Source of the DNA: Thermus albus
GTDB lineage: Bacteria; Deinococcota; Deinococci; Deinococcales; Thermaceae
DNA: 64,000 bases
Direction of reading: 5' to 3'
Assembly (NCBI RefSeq): GCF_022760855.1
Contig: NZ_JAKTNR010000003.1
Span: 186,001-250,000 of the forward strand
Numbering within the stretch: position 1 is the stretch's first letter; each line of letters begins with the position of its first letter. A model generated the notes under the pieces. It had not been told where the DNA came from, did not search any database, and saw only the letters and a list, made by a program, of their open reading frames with translations. Both the position numbers and the translations under genes were made by a program. Below, one piece after another: positions 36,236 through 45,436 of this stretch.

Positions 36236-37243
36236 CTAAGCGGGGGTTTTTTCCTCGGCCTTTTCCGAGGAGTGGCCGGGGTTAACCTTGAGGGCGGGGT
36301 TGGCGTAGGCGGCGGCGTGGTTGGCGGCGATGGCGGCTTCGCCAAAACCTAGCACGATCAAGGGCAGCTTTCCCGGATAGGTGACGATGTCCCCGCAGGC
36401 GTAGACCCCCGGGATGCTGGTGGCCATGGTGGTGTCCACCTTGATCCTGTTCTTTTCCAGGTCCAGACCCCAGTTGGCCAAGGGCCCCAGCTTGGTGAGG
36501 TAGCCTGCCAGGATCAAGACGGCGTCCACCTCCAGCTCCTTTTCCTCTTGGGTGGCGTTATGGAAGATCACTGCCTTTTCCACGTGCTCCTTCCCCTCAA
36601 TCCGCCGCACCTCGTAGGGGGTGAGCACCCTAAGCTGGCCTTCCTCATGGGCCTTAAGAAGCTCCTTCACGCTGGCCTCGTGGGCCCGGAACTGGGGCCT
36701 TCTGTGGATCAAGGTGATCTCCTTGGCGGTGCCGAGGAGGTTTAAGGCCCAGTCCACGGCGCTATCGCCTCCACCAACGATGAGGACCCGCTTGTTCTGG
36801 AACTCCGCCTTGTTCTTCACCGCATAGTAGACGCCCTTGCCTTCCAGCTCCTTCTCCCCAGGAGCTCCCAGACGCCTGGGTTCAAAGGCCCCCACCCCGG
36901 CGGCGATGATCACCGCTTTAGCGGTGTAGGTGTTGCCCAAAGAGGTGGTGATTTTGAAGAAGCCTCCTTCCTTTTCTAAGGTTTCCGCCCGCTCCCCTAG
37001 GCTGTAGATGGGGTTAAAAGGAGCCACCTGCTCCACCAGGCCCTGGACTAGGTCCTTGGCGTACACCTTCGGGAAGCCAGCTACGTCGTAGATGTACTTT
37101 TCTGGATAGAGGGCGGAGAGTTGTCCTCCGGGTTCGGGCAAGGGATCCACAAAGCGGAAGGAAAGCCCCCGCATCCCCACGTAAAAACCCGCAAAAAGCC
37201 CAGCGGGTCCTGCGCCAATGATGATCACATCGGTGTGCTCCAT
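36236..37243 (-). CDS. Ferredoxin-NADP reductase, thioredoxin-reductase-like type
   Basis: A 335-residue flavoprotein. The FAD motif is [21 protein letters not shown] and the NADP motif is [44 protein letters not shown] binds the flavin tail. The CxxC pair of thioredoxin reductase is missing, which identifies it as the ferredoxin/flavodoxin-NADP reductase of the Bacillus YumC and Thermus type. It would link ferredoxin and NADPH pools in the cytoplasm, a possible reductant source for the CBB enzymes. GAGGTGAGG precedes the ATG, and a -10-like TAGAAT lies upstream (37267-37262, minus). Confidence 0.92.
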   Translation of the reverse strand: MEHTDVIIIGAGPAGLFAGFYVGMRGLSFRFVDPLPEPGGQLSALYPEKYIYDVAGFPKVYAKDLVQGLVEQVAPFNPIYSLGERAETLEKEGGFFKITTSLGNTYTAKAVIIAAGVGAFEPRRLGAPGEKELEGKGVYYAVKNKAEFQNKRVLIVGGGDSAVDWALNLLGTAKEITLIHRRPQFRAHEASVKELLKAHEEGQLRVLTPYEVRRIEGKEHVEKAVIFHNATQEEKELEVDAVLILAGYLTKLGPLANWGLDLEKNRIKVDTTMATSIPGVYACGDIVTYPGKLPLIVLGFGEAAIAANHAAAYANPALKVNPGHSSEKAEEKTPA

Positions 37244-37349
37244 GGCCTCACCTCGCCCTGCATTCTACCCTTACGGAAACCCCTTTAGGGGCGGCTTTCG
37301 GCAAGGGACAAAGGTCTTAGGTCCATCCCATAACCTTCTCCCTATGGTC

Positions 37350-37374
37350 CTAAGGCGGGACCTCGGTTCCGCCT
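37350..37374 (-). terminator. Hairpin after the zinc alcohol dehydrogenase gene
   Basis: AAGGCGGAA / TTCCGCCTT-like arms (one G-T pair) with a 6-nt loop, just past the dehydrogenase stop on the minus strand. There is no T-tract, so function as a terminator is uncertain. Confidence 0.4.
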
Positions 37375-37377
37375 TGG

Positions 37378-38412
37378 CTAACCCATCTGGAGCACCACTT
37401 TGCCAAAGATGCGCCGTTCCTCAAGAAGCCGGTGCCCCTCCGCCGCCTCCTCTAAGGGAAGCACCTGCCCCAGCACGGGCCGGAGCTTGCCTTGCTCCAC
37501 AAAGCGCAAGATAGGGAAGAGGCGGCTTTTGGAGCCCATGGTGGAGCCCAGGATGGAAAGCTGCCGGAAGAAGACGTGGGCGAAGGGAAGGGTGCCCTCA
37601 TAGCCCGAGGAAGCGCCGGCGATGGCGATCCTGCCCCCATTGGCCGTGGCCCGGATCACCCCTTCAAAGTAAAGGGCCCCGGTGTGGTCCACCACCTTGT
37701 CGGCGCCTTTGCCGCCGGTTAGACGGCGCACCTCTTTAGGCCAGTCGGGATGGGTGTAGTTTACGGTTTCGTCGGCTCCCAGCTCCTTGGCCTTCCTCAG
37801 CTTTTCCTCCGAACCTGCGGTGGCGATGACCCGGGCCCCGAAGAGCTTGGCGATCTGGATGGCGGCCACGCTGACCCCGCTACCTGCGGCCATGACCAAA
37901 ACATCCTCCCCGGGCCGTACCTGGAGTTTATCCACCACCATCTGCCAGGCGGTAAGGAAGGTGAGGGGGATGGCGGCGGCCTCTTCAAAGGAGAGGTTTT
38001 GCGGTTTTTTAAGAAGGTTGACCTCCGGTACCACCAGGTACTCGGCGTAGGCTCCGAAGCGGAGCTCGCCCAGGATCTCGTATTTGGCGCAAAGGTTATC
38101 CTCCCCGGCCAGGCACCTTTCGCAGTGGCCACAGGAGAGGCCAGGATTGACCACCACCTCGTCCCCGGGGGCAAAGCCGGTTACCCCGGGGCCCACCGCA
38201 TCCACAACTCCCGAGGCATCGGCTCCCAGGATGTGGGGTAGGGGGAGCTTGGGGCTGGCTACCCCCTTTCTTACCCAGATATCCAGGTGGTTGAGGGCTG
38301 CGGCCTTTACCCGGATCCGCACTTCTTTGGGGCCGGGCTCGGGGGTAGGCATCTCGGCTACTTTTAGGACCTCTGGGCCGCCTCGAGCTTCCATGACCAC
38401 CGCCTTCATCAT
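37378..38412 (-). CDS. Zinc-dependent alcohol dehydrogenase family protein
   Basis: Medium-chain dehydrogenase/reductase, 344 residues. The structural-zinc cysteines are present (CGHCERCLAGEDNLC), the NAD(P)-binding motif is LVMAAGSGVSVAAIQIAKLFG and the quinone-oxidoreductase-like C-terminus is FRQLSILGSTMGSK. The catalytic zinc ligands are not clear: Asn-His-Leu-Asp replaces the usual Cys in the first ligand position, so it may act as a quinone or enone reductase instead of an alcohol dehydrogenase. Two Met codons begin the frame. It is divergent from the ABC transporter operon. Confidence 0.85.
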   Translation of the reverse strand: MMKAVVMEARGGPEVLKVAEMPTPEPGPKEVRIRVKAAALNHLDIWVRKGVASPKLPLPHILGADASGVVDAVGPGVTGFAPGDEVVVNPGLSCGHCERCLAGEDNLCAKYEILGELRFGAYAEYLVVPEVNLLKKPQNLSFEEAAAIPLTFLTAWQMVVDKLQVRPGEDVLVMAAGSGVSVAAIQIAKLFGARVIATAGSEEKLRKAKELGADETVNYTHPDWPKEVRRLTGGKGADKVVDHTGALYFEGVIRATANGGRIAIAGASSGYEGTLPFAHVFFRQLSILGSTMGSKSRLFPILRFVEQGKLRPVLGQVLPLEEAAEGHRLLEERRIFGKVVLQMG

Positions 38413-38472
38413 GGCCTCCTTATGAAGGGGATTCTTTCATGAAGGGCAGCCGGGGTCAAGGTACGGCTACCC

Positions 38473-38502
38473 TTGACAGGGTCCAGAAGAAGCGGGTACC
38501 CT
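38473..38502 (+). promoter_or_regulatory. Promoter of the peptide ABC operon
   Basis: -35 TTGACA (38473-38478), 18-bp spacer, -10 TACCCT (38497-38502), then a 5' leader of about 25 nt with AGGAGG before the start. It is the only consensus-grade protein promoter here that leads to a normal Shine-Dalgarno start. Confidence 0.8.
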
Positions 38503-38505
38503 GTC
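38475..38505. promoter_or_regulatory. Inverted repeat across the ABC operon promoter (putative operator)
   Basis: GACAGGGT, 15 bases, ACCCTGTC: eight-base perfect arms, one overlapping the -35 and one the -10. A regulator bound here would block RNA polymerase. The regulator is unknown. Confidence 0.55.
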
Positions 38506-38534
38506 CAGCGTAAGGCTAAGAGGAGGTAAACGCT

Positions 38535-40286
38535 ATGAGGAAAATTGTGGCGGTTTTGGTGAGCGTCGCGGCTCTGGTCGGCATGGCCAGCGCCCAGACT
38601 TTTGTTTGGCCCCAGAAGTGGACCGTGGCCAAGCCTACTGAGGTAAAATGGGGCGGCACCATTCGGGAAGCGGTGATCTCGGACTACCGCACCTTCAACC
38701 CCTTCATCACGGCGGAGGCGGGCAATGTTCCTAGCCTTCTCGCCGGGCCCATTGGCCTGGTGCGGCGCGACCCTACCACGGGGGACTGGATCCCCTACAT
38801 GGCCGAGTCCTGGACCATCAGCCCGAACAAGTTGGAGATAACCTTCAAGATTCGCCGGGGGATGAAGTGGTCCGACGGCAAGCCCATCACCGCCGACGAC
38901 TGGATCATGACCTGGCGCATCCACACCGATAAGGCCGTGGGGTCCAACAGCTATGACTCCTTCTTCCTGGACGGAAAGCCCATCACCCTGCGCAAGATAG
39001 ACGACTACACCATCCGCTTCATCTACCCCAAGACGGATGCCGAGGCCTTTAGCGTGGCTAGCTTTACTCCTTGGCCCGCCCACATTTTTGGCCCCGTCTA
39101 CCAAAAGGAGGGGGCTGAGGGCATTAAGAAGATGTGGACCCTCAACGAAAAGCCGGAGAACATCGTTTCCGGTGGGCCCTGGCTCATTGAAAGCTACCGG
39201 CCCGGGGAGCGCCTGGTTCTGAAGCGAAACCCCGCCTTCGGCGAGTGGAACAAGGACGAGGCGGGGAATCCCCTGCCTTACCTAGACCGCCGGGAGATTC
39301 GGATCGTTAAGGACACCAATGCCCAACTGGCGGAGTTCTTGGCGGGCAACATTGATGTGATGGCCCCTTCCACGGTGGACCACATCTCCCAGATCCGCCA
39401 GGCCATCCAGCAGGGCCGTTTGGACGCCACCATCAAGGTGAACGCTTCCCCGGTGGCCAGCAGCCAGTTCATGGTCTTCAACTGGAACAAGGCCTCGGAT
39501 CCCTTCAAGCAAAGCCTTTTCCGCTCGGACAAGTTCCGCCGGGCCATGAGCCACATCGTCAACCGCCAGGCGGTGATTGATATCGTCTACGGCGGCCTGG
39601 GCACCCCCATGTACAGCAGCGTTTACCCGGTGCTCACCCAGTGGGTGAACCCCAAGGTGCCCAAATACGAGTACAACCTGCAGGAGGCGGCCAAGCTCCT
39701 GGCAGAGTTGGGCTTCACCAGGAAGGACCGGGAAGGCTTTTTGGTGGATGCCAGGGGGCGCAGGCTAGAGTTCAACCTTTCCACCAACGCCGGCAACGCC
39801 CAACGGGAGCAGATTGCCAAGCTCATCGTGGACGAGGCCAAGAAGGTGGGGGTGAAGGTGAACTTCACCGCCATTGACTTCAACACCCTGGTGGGGCAGT
39901 TGCTCTCCTCCGGTCCCGACCGGCCCTTTGACGCCATCATCATCGGCCTTACCGGTGGGGGGCTGGACTGGCCGTTTGGCAGCAACGTGGTTCCTTGTAA
40001 GGGCAACCTGCACATGTGGAACAAGTCGGGCCAGTGCCTGGATCCCAGGGAGACCCAGCTGGATGCCCTCTACTCCCGTGGCCGTAGCGAACTGGACTTC
40101 AAGAAGCGGGTGGAGATCGGTTACCGCATGCAGGAGATTGAGGCCCAGCTTCTTCCCGTCATCTACATCGCCGGCCCCAACTACCATCCCGCCTGGAACA
40201 ACCGCCTGGGTGGGGAGCACCCCGATGCCATCATCAGCAGCATCTGGGGCCAGCGGCAGCTGGAGCTGACCTTCATCAAGAAATGA
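38535..40286 (+). CDS. ABC transporter substrate-binding protein, peptide family 5
   Basis: Extracytoplasmic binding protein of 583 residues with a signal peptide (MRKIVAVLVSVAALVGMASAQ). SBP_bac_5 signatures are present: DPTTGDWIPYMAESWTI, LEITFKIRRGMKWSDGKPITADD, RPGERLVLKRNPAFGEW and FRRAMSHIVNRQAVID. It would deliver oligopeptides or a similar solute to the permease encoded downstream; specificity within the family is broad and includes nickel and sugars. AGGAGG precedes the ATG. A strong hairpin separates it from the permease genes, as is common where the binding protein is made in excess. Confidence 0.93.
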   Translation: MRKIVAVLVSVAALVGMASAQTFVWPQKWTVAKPTEVKWGGTIREAVISDYRTFNPFITAEAGNVPSLLAGPIGLVRRDPTTGDWIPYMAESWTISPNKLEITFKIRRGMKWSDGKPITADDWIMTWRIHTDKAVGSNSYDSFFLDGKPITLRKIDDYTIRFIYPKTDAEAFSVASFTPWPAHIFGPVYQKEGAEGIKKMWTLNEKPENIVSGGPWLIESYRPGERLVLKRNPAFGEWNKDEAGNPLPYLDRREIRIVKDTNAQLAEFLAGNIDVMAPSTVDHISQIRQAIQQGRLDATIKVNASPVASSQFMVFNWNKASDPFKQSLFRSDKFRRAMSHIVNRQAVIDIVYGGLGTPMYSSVYPVLTQWVNPKVPKYEYNLQEAAKLLAELGFTRKDREGFLVDARGRRLEFNLSTNAGNAQREQIAKLIVDEAKKVGVKVNFTAIDFNTLVGQLLSSGPDRPFDAIIIGLTGGGLDWPFGSNVVPCKGNLHMWNKSGQCLDPRETQLDALYSRGRSELDFKKRVEIGYRMQEIEAQLLPVIYIAGPNYHPAWNNRLGGEHPDAIISSIWGQRQLELTFIKK

Positions 40287-40298
40287 GCTAGTTGTACG

Positions 40299-40330
40299 GT
40301 ATCCCCGGGGTCAGCGGACCCCGGGGATAC
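40299..40330 (+). promoter_or_regulatory. Perfect 14-bp hairpin between binding-protein and permease genes
   Basis: GTATCCCCGGGGTC, loop AGCG, GACCCCGGGGATAC, followed by TTTGGG. It probably causes partial termination or protects the 3' end of the binding-protein message, lowering expression of the membrane components. Confidence 0.75.
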
Positions 40331-40341
40331 TTTGGGAAGCC

Positions 40342-41325
40342 ATGACCGCATACATCCTTCGCCGAATCCTCTACCTGGTGCCCACCTTTTTTGGGGCGAC
40401 CTTTTTGGCCTTCCTCATCATCCAGTTGGCCCCCGGGGACTACCTGACCCAGCTGGAGCTGGACCCCAAGGTGACCCCCGAGACCATTGCCCGCCTCAGG
40501 TCCCAGTTTGGCCTGGACCGGCCTGTCCATGAGCAGTACCTCCTTTGGATGCACAACCTTTTGCACCTCAACTTGGGCTATTCCTTCGCTTACCAGGCCC
40601 CGGTGCTGGACATCGTTTTGCCTCGGGTGGTCAACTCCATGGTTATCGTGGTGCCATCCACCCTTTTCCTATTCCTGGTGGCCATTCCCGTAGGGATCTA
40701 CGGGGCCTTGCGCCAATATTCCCTGGGGGACCGGGTGATCTCCTTTCTGGCCTACATTGGCTTGGCCATCCCCAACTTTTTCCTGGCCCTTATCTTCATG
40801 TACCTGATCCTGCAGGTCTACTTCCGCACGGGGGTGATGGTCTTTCCGGTTTCGGGCATGACCAGTAGCGGCTTTGAGCAGTTTGACCCTTGGAAAAAGA
40901 TCCTGGATATCGCCTGGCATGCGGTGATTCCCATCATCGTGGTAACCACCAGTGACATCGCGGGTTTTTCCCGGGTCATGCGGGGGCAGATGCTGGAGGT
41001 GCTCTCCCAGGATTACATCCGCACCGCACGGGCCAAGGGCTTGGCGGAGCGGGTCGTGGTCTACAAGCATGCCCTTAGGAACGCCGTCATTCCCTTTGTG
41101 GCCAACATAGGGGGCATTTTGCCTGGGCTGATTTCGGGGGCGGGGCTGGTGGAGGTGGTCATGGCCTGGCCTGGGATCACCCCACTCCTTCTGGACTCAT
41201 TGCAGCAACAAGACCTTTACATGGTGGCCGGCTTCCTCACCATAGGTCTAATCCTCCTGATGGTGGGCAATCTGCTTTCCGACCTCCTTTTGACCTGGGT
41301 GGACCCCAGGATCCGTTACGAGTAG
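40342..41325 (+). CDS. ABC transporter permease, DppB type
   Basis: Inner-membrane permease of 327 residues with about six helices. The N-terminus MTAYILRRILYLVPTFFGATFLAF and the coupling (EAA) loop DYIRTARAKGLAERVVVYKHALRNAVIP are typical of DppB/OppB. It pairs with the next gene product to form the translocation channel. ATG at 40342 comes 11 bp after the intercistronic hairpin. Confidence 0.93.
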   Translation: MTAYILRRILYLVPTFFGATFLAFLIIQLAPGDYLTQLELDPKVTPETIARLRSQFGLDRPVHEQYLLWMHNLLHLNLGYSFAYQAPVLDIVLPRVVNSMVIVVPSTLFLFLVAIPVGIYGALRQYSLGDRVISFLAYIGLAIPNFFLALIFMYLILQVYFRTGVMVFPVSGMTSSGFEQFDPWKKILDIAWHAVIPIIVVTTSDIAGFSRVMRGQMLEVLSQDYIRTARAKGLAERVVVYKHALRNAVIPFVANIGGILPGLISGAGLVEVVMAWPGITPLLLDSLQQQDLYMVAGFLTIGLILLMVGNLLSDLLLTWVDPRIRYE

Positions 41326-41333
41326 AGGGCTCT

Positions 41334-42689
41334 ATGCGGGCATCTGCTGCCAAAACCCACCAATCGCAAAGCCTCACCCAGGTGGCCTTGCGCCAGTTCC
41401 GCAAGCACCCGCTGGCGGTTTGGGGTCTCAGGATCCTTCTGGTGCTCTACACCTTTGCCCTTTTTGCCGGCTTCTTTACCCCTTACGATCCCAACTATTA
41501 CGAGCTTTACCCCCCTAAGGGGCACCACCCGCCCACCCGCATCCATTTTGTGGATCCGGAGACGGGAAAGCTTAGCCGGCCCTTTGTTTACGCTACGAAG
41601 CGGAGCATTGACCCCGTTTCCTTGCAGCCGCGCTACGAGGAGGATCCTTCCCAGGGCAAGTTCTACCTGCGGTTTTTCGTGCGCACCCCCGACCAGCCCT
41701 ACACCATCCTCAGGGTGTTTCGTTCCGATTTGCGCCTTTTCGGGGTGGATCCCCCAGGCCGCATCTTCTTGATGGGCACGGATAACTTTGGCCGTGACCT
41801 CTATAGCCGCCTGGTCTATGGGGGGCAGGTTTCCCTTACCATTGGCATCCTTTCCGCCCTGGTCTCCTTCGTTTTGGGGCTGGTGCTGGGAGGGATTGCC
41901 GGGTATTTCTCCGGTCGCCCCTTCGCCCTTTCCCTGCCTCTTCGGGCGTGGCGGGGACGGGGTTTGCTCTTGGGGCCCATTTCCTGGGCCATCTGGGGTG
42001 GGTTGGCCTTTGGGGCCTTGTACCTGGCTTGGACCTACTACTCCCTCACCGGCCTTGGAGTGCTTCAGTTGCTGGCGGCCGGGGTGGCTTTGTGGTTCGC
42101 CTTTTTTCTCCTCAAGACGTTGCCTTTCCGGCCCCTCCTCTTGGACCCGGATAACCTGATCATGCGCCTGGTGGAGATCATCGCCGCTATTCCCACCCTT
42201 TTCCTTCTTATCTCCTTGCGGGCGGTTTTCCCTACCAACATTGACCCGCTTTTCACCTTCTACCTGGTGGTGGGCCTATTGGGGTTCATCGGCTGGGGCG
42301 GGTTGGCCCGGGTGGTGCGGGGGATTGTGCTTTCGGTGCGGGAGATGGACTACGTGCAGGCGGCAAGGGCCTTGGGGGCTTCCGATGCTCGGATCATTGC
42401 CCGCCACGTGTTGCCGGCCACCGCCAGTTACATCATCGTGAGCCTCTCCTTGACCATCCCGGGTTTTATCCTGGGGGAAAGCGGGCTCTCCTTCTTGGGG
42501 CTAGGGGTCACGGAGCCTTACACCAGCTGGGGGCTTCTCCTGCAAGCGGCCCAACAGGGTGGTTTTGCCAGTTTTGTGGACCGCCCCTGGGTGCTTTGGC
42601 CGGGGTTTTTCATCTTTGTTTCCATCATGGCCTGGAACTTCGTGGGGGATGGTTTGCGGGATGCCTTTGACCCCAGGCGGAGGCGGTAG
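41334..42689 (+). CDS. ABC transporter permease, DppC type, with an internal extension
   Basis: Permease of 451 residues, well above the usual 280-350 for DppC. The N-terminal helix (AVWGLRILLVLYTFALFAGFF) is followed by a long soluble loop (about 50-140). GTDNFGRDLYSRLVYGGQVSLTIGI starts the transport core. An extra hydrophobic stretch of about 75 residues (RPFALSLPLRAWRGRG...LLLKTLPFRPLLL-like, about 197-272) with two added helices splits the core, and the coupling loop is DYVQAARALGASDARIIARHVLPA. The start ATG is 8 bp after dppB. Confidence 0.9.
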   Translation: MRASAAKTHQSQSLTQVALRQFRKHPLAVWGLRILLVLYTFALFAGFFTPYDPNYYELYPPKGHHPPTRIHFVDPETGKLSRPFVYATKRSIDPVSLQPRYEEDPSQGKFYLRFFVRTPDQPYTILRVFRSDLRLFGVDPPGRIFLMGTDNFGRDLYSRLVYGGQVSLTIGILSALVSFVLGLVLGGIAGYFSGRPFALSLPLRAWRGRGLLLGPISWAIWGGLAFGALYLAWTYYSLTGLGVLQLLAAGVALWFAFFLLKTLPFRPLLLDPDNLIMRLVEIIAAIPTLFLLISLRAVFPTNIDPLFTFYLVVGLLGFIGWGGLARVVRGIVLSVREMDYVQAARALGASDARIIARHVLPATASYIIVSLSLTIPGFILGESGLSFLGLGVTEPYTSWGLLLQAAQQGGFASFVDRPWVLWPGFFIFVSIMAWNFVGDGLRDAFDPRRRR

Positions 42690-42761
42690 CCCCTTCTCTT
42701 TTGACTGGGTATGGCGTATAACGGGTGAGGTGTCTTGAGGGCGGTGCCCGAAGGAGTGCGC

Positions 42762-43781
42762 ATGGACGAAAAACGGCTACTGGAGGTGAGAGACCTTAAA
42801 GTCCACTTCTTCACCGATGATGGGGTGGTGAAGGCGGTGGACGGGGTTTCCTTCCATGTGGAGAAAGGGGAAACCCTGGCGGTGGTGGGGGAATCGGGTT
42901 CGGGGAAGAGCGTGACCGCTCTTTCCATCATGCGGCTCATACCCACGCCCCCGGGAAGGATCGTGGGTGGGGAGATCCTCTTCCGCGGCAAGGACGGGGA
43001 GGCGCGGGACCTGGCCAGGCTTTCTGAGGCGGAGATGCGGAGGATTAGGGGCAACGACATCGCCATGATCTTCCAGGAGCCCATGACCTCCTTAAACCCC
43101 GTGTACACGGTGGGGGACCAGATTGCCGAGGCCATCATGCTCCACCAAGGGAAAAGCCGCAAGGAGGCCCTGGAGCTTGCCGCCCACATGCTGGACCTGG
43201 TGGGGATTCCTGAGCCCAAGAAGCGCCTTGCCAACTACCCCCACCAGATGTCGGGCGGAATGCGGCAGCGGGTGATGATCGCCATGGCTCTTTCCTGTAA
43301 TCCCTCCCTTCTCATTGCGGATGAGCCCACCACGGCTTTGGACGTGACCATCCAGGCCCAGATCCTGGAGCTGATGAAAAAGCTCCAGGAGGAGATCGGG
43401 ATGAGCATCCTCTTCATCACCCACAACCTGGGAGTGGTGGCGGAGATGGCGGACCGGGTGGTGGTGATGTACGCGGGGCGGGCGGTGGAGGAGGCGGATG
43501 TGGTACCCCTTTTCAAAGACCCCCTGCACCCCTACACCCGGGGGCTCCTCCACTCCGTCCCTCGCCTGGACTTAGCGGCGGAGCGGAGGGAGCGCCTCGA
43601 GGCCATCCCCGGCAACGTACCCAACCCCTTGTACCTCCCCCCGGGGTGCGCCTTCCACCCGCGGTGTAAGCACTACGTGGAGGGCCTTTGCGATCGGGAG
43701 GTCCCTCCCTTGGAGGACACGGGTGACGGCCGCCAGGTGCGGTGCGTGCGCTGGCGCGAGATCCGGGAGGTGCGGGCATGA
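42762..43781 (+). CDS. Peptide ABC transporter ATPase, DppD type
   Basis: Cytoplasmic ATPase of 339 residues. Walker A is GESGSGKSV, the signature is [15 protein letters not shown] and Walker B is [12 protein letters not shown]. The C-terminal oligopeptide-transporter extension with Cys residues ([16 protein letters not shown]) suggests an iron-sulfur or zinc site known in DppD. ATG at 42762 follows GAAGGAG; the frame opens earlier at a TTG. The final bases overlap the next start (ATGA). Confidence 0.93.
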   Translation: MDEKRLLEVRDLKVHFFTDDGVVKAVDGVSFHVEKGETLAVVGESGSGKSVTALSIMRLIPTPPGRIVGGEILFRGKDGEARDLARLSEAEMRRIRGNDIAMIFQEPMTSLNPVYTVGDQIAEAIMLHQGKSRKEALELAAHMLDLVGIPEPKKRLANYPHQMSGGMRQRVMIAMALSCNPSLLIADEPTTALDVTIQAQILELMKKLQEEIGMSILFITHNLGVVAEMADRVVVMYAGRAVEEADVVPLFKDPLHPYTRGLLHSVPRLDLAAERRERLEAIPGNVPNPLYLPPGCAFHPRCKHYVEGLCDREVPPLEDTGDGRQVRCVRWREIREVRA

Positions 43782-44761
43782 GGGAAAACCATGTCCTCCT
43801 GGAGATCCAGGACCTCAAGAAGCACTTCCCCATCCGCGGTGGGATCCTCTCCCGGGTGGTGGGGAGTGTGAAGGCGGTGGACGGGGTTTCCTTTGCCATC
43901 AAGAAGGGAGAGGTCTTGGGCCTGGTGGGGGAGTCGGGTAGCGGCAAAACCACGGTGGGCCGCACCCTGCTCCGCCTCATTGAGCCCACGGGGGGGCGGA
44001 TCCTCTTTGACGGACAGGACATCACCGACCTGCCCAAGGACAAGCTCCGCCCCTACCGCCGGCGGATGCAGATCATCTTCCAGGACCCCTTTAGCTCCCT
44101 AAACCCCCGCATGACCGTGGGGGATATCATCGCCGAGCCCCTCATCATCCACGGCCTGGGCAAGACGCCCCAGGAGCGCACGGAGAGGGTGGCGGAGCTC
44201 TTAAAGCTGGTGGGGCTTTCCCCGGACCACATGCGCCGCTACCCCCATGAGTTTTCCGGTGGGCAACGGCAAAGGATCGGCATCGCCCGGGCCCTGGCGG
44301 TGGCCCCGGAGTTCATCGTGGCCGATGAGCCGGTTTCCGCCCTGGACGTGTCCATCCAGGCCCAGGTGGTGAACCTACTCCAGGACCTCAAGGAGGAACT
44401 GGGCCTCACCCTGCTTTTCATCGCCCACGACCTGGCGGTGGTGGAGTACATCTCCGACCGGGTGGCGGTGATGTACCTGGGCAAGGTGATGGAGATCGCT
44501 TCTTCTCGGGAGCTCTACCGGAATCCCAAGCACCCCTACACCGAGGCCTTGCTCTCGGCAGTCCCCATCCCCGACCCCACGGTGAAGCGGGAAAGAATCG
44601 TTTTGCAAGGCGATATTCCCTCGCCCATCAACCCGCCCTCGGGCTGCGTCTTCCGCACCCGGTGCCGCTACGCCCTTCCCGAGTGCGCCCAGGTGGTTCC
44701 CGAGCTCAAAGAGGTGAGTCCGGGCCACTACAAGGCCTGCATCCGGGACGATATCTTGTAG
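43778..44761 (+). CDS. Peptide ABC transporter ATPase, DppF type
   Basis: Second ATPase of the heterodimer, 327 residues. Walker A is GESGSGKTT, the signature is [15 protein letters not shown] and Walker B is [12 protein letters not shown]. The C-terminal Cys extension is [14 protein letters not shown]. The ATG at 43778 overlaps the dppD stop, so the two are translated together. It is the last gene of the operon; a GC-rich hairpin follows. Confidence 0.93.
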   Translation: MRENHVLLEIQDLKKHFPIRGGILSRVVGSVKAVDGVSFAIKKGEVLGLVGESGSGKTTVGRTLLRLIEPTGGRILFDGQDITDLPKDKLRPYRRRMQIIFQDPFSSLNPRMTVGDIIAEPLIIHGLGKTPQERTERVAELLKLVGLSPDHMRRYPHEFSGGQRQRIGIARALAVAPEFIVADEPVSALDVSIQAQVVNLLQDLKEELGLTLLFIAHDLAVVEYISDRVAVMYLGKVMEIASSRELYRNPKHPYTEALLSAVPIPDPTVKRERIVLQGDIPSPINPPSGCVFRTRCRYALPECAQVVPELKEVSPGHYKACIRDDIL

Positions 44762-44776
44762 GTTTTTGGGCGAAGG

Positions 44777-44797
44777 CCCCGGCGGATCCCGCCGGGG
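44777..44797 (+). terminator. Hairpin after dppF
   Basis: CCCCGGCGG, loop ATC, CCGCCGGGG, immediately abutting the acuB -10 box TATACT (44798-44803). It probably terminates the ABC operon, though there is no T-tract. Confidence 0.5.
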
Positions 44798-44809
44798 TAT
44801 ACTCTTCCC

Positions 44810-45436
44810 ATGCTGGTCAAGGACGTGATGCGCTCGCCCGTGCTTACGGTAGAGCCGGGGATGACCCTGGAGGAGGCCTACCGCTTTCTCTTGGAAAAGG
44901 GTATCCGCCACCTTCCGGTGGTGGCCGAGGGAAAACTGGTGGGCATCCTCACCGACCGGGACCTACGGTTGGCCATGAGCCACCTGAACCCCGGCGGCCC
45001 CCTTCCCGGCTCCACCCCGGTGGCGGCGGCCATGACCCGGAAGGTGGTTACCGCCCACCCTCTAGATCCCGTGGAGGAGGCGGCCCGGGTGATGCGGGAG
45101 GGGAAGATCGGCTGCCTTCCGGTGCTGGAGGATGGCCGGTTGGTGGGCATGGTCACGGGCATTGACCTTTTGGATGCCCTCCTCAAGCTTACCGGGGTCA
45201 CGGAGCCCTCAGGCCGCCTCGAGGTCCGCCTCCCCGACCGGGTGGGGGAGCTGGCCCGGCTCACGGGGTTTCTGGCGGAGCGGGGGGTCAATATCCATTC
45301 CCTGCTTTCCTACCCCGAGGATGGGGGGTTCGTGCGGGCGGTGGTGCGGGTGAACACCCTGGAGACCCATCTCCTGGCGGAAGGCCTGCGCCAGGAGGGC
45401 TTTGAGGTGATCTGGCCCCCCAAGAAGCCATGGTGA
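44810..45436 (+). CDS. acuB: CBS-pair and ACT domain protein, AcuB-like
   Basis: A 208-residue protein with two CBS domains (1-57: VKDVMRSPVLTVEPGMTLEEA...LVGILTDRDLR; 70-130: AAAMTRKVVTAHPLDPVEEA...LVGMVTGIDLLDA) and a C-terminal ACT domain (RLEVRLPDRVGELARLTGFLAERGVNIHSLLSY). This is the AcuB arrangement. CBS pairs usually sense adenine nucleotides. It overlaps acuC by 7 bp, as in the acu operon that controls acetyl-CoA synthetase by deacetylation. TATACT lies 6 nt before the ATG, so it is probably leaderless. Confidence 0.92.
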   Translation: MLVKDVMRSPVLTVEPGMTLEEAYRFLLEKGIRHLPVVAEGKLVGILTDRDLRLAMSHLNPGGPLPGSTPVAAAMTRKVVTAHPLDPVEEAARVMREGKIGCLPVLEDGRLVGMVTGIDLLDALLKLTGVTEPSGRLEVRLPDRVGELARLTGFLAERGVNIHSLLSYPEDGGFVRAVVRVNTLETHLLAEGLRQEGFEVIWPPKKPW

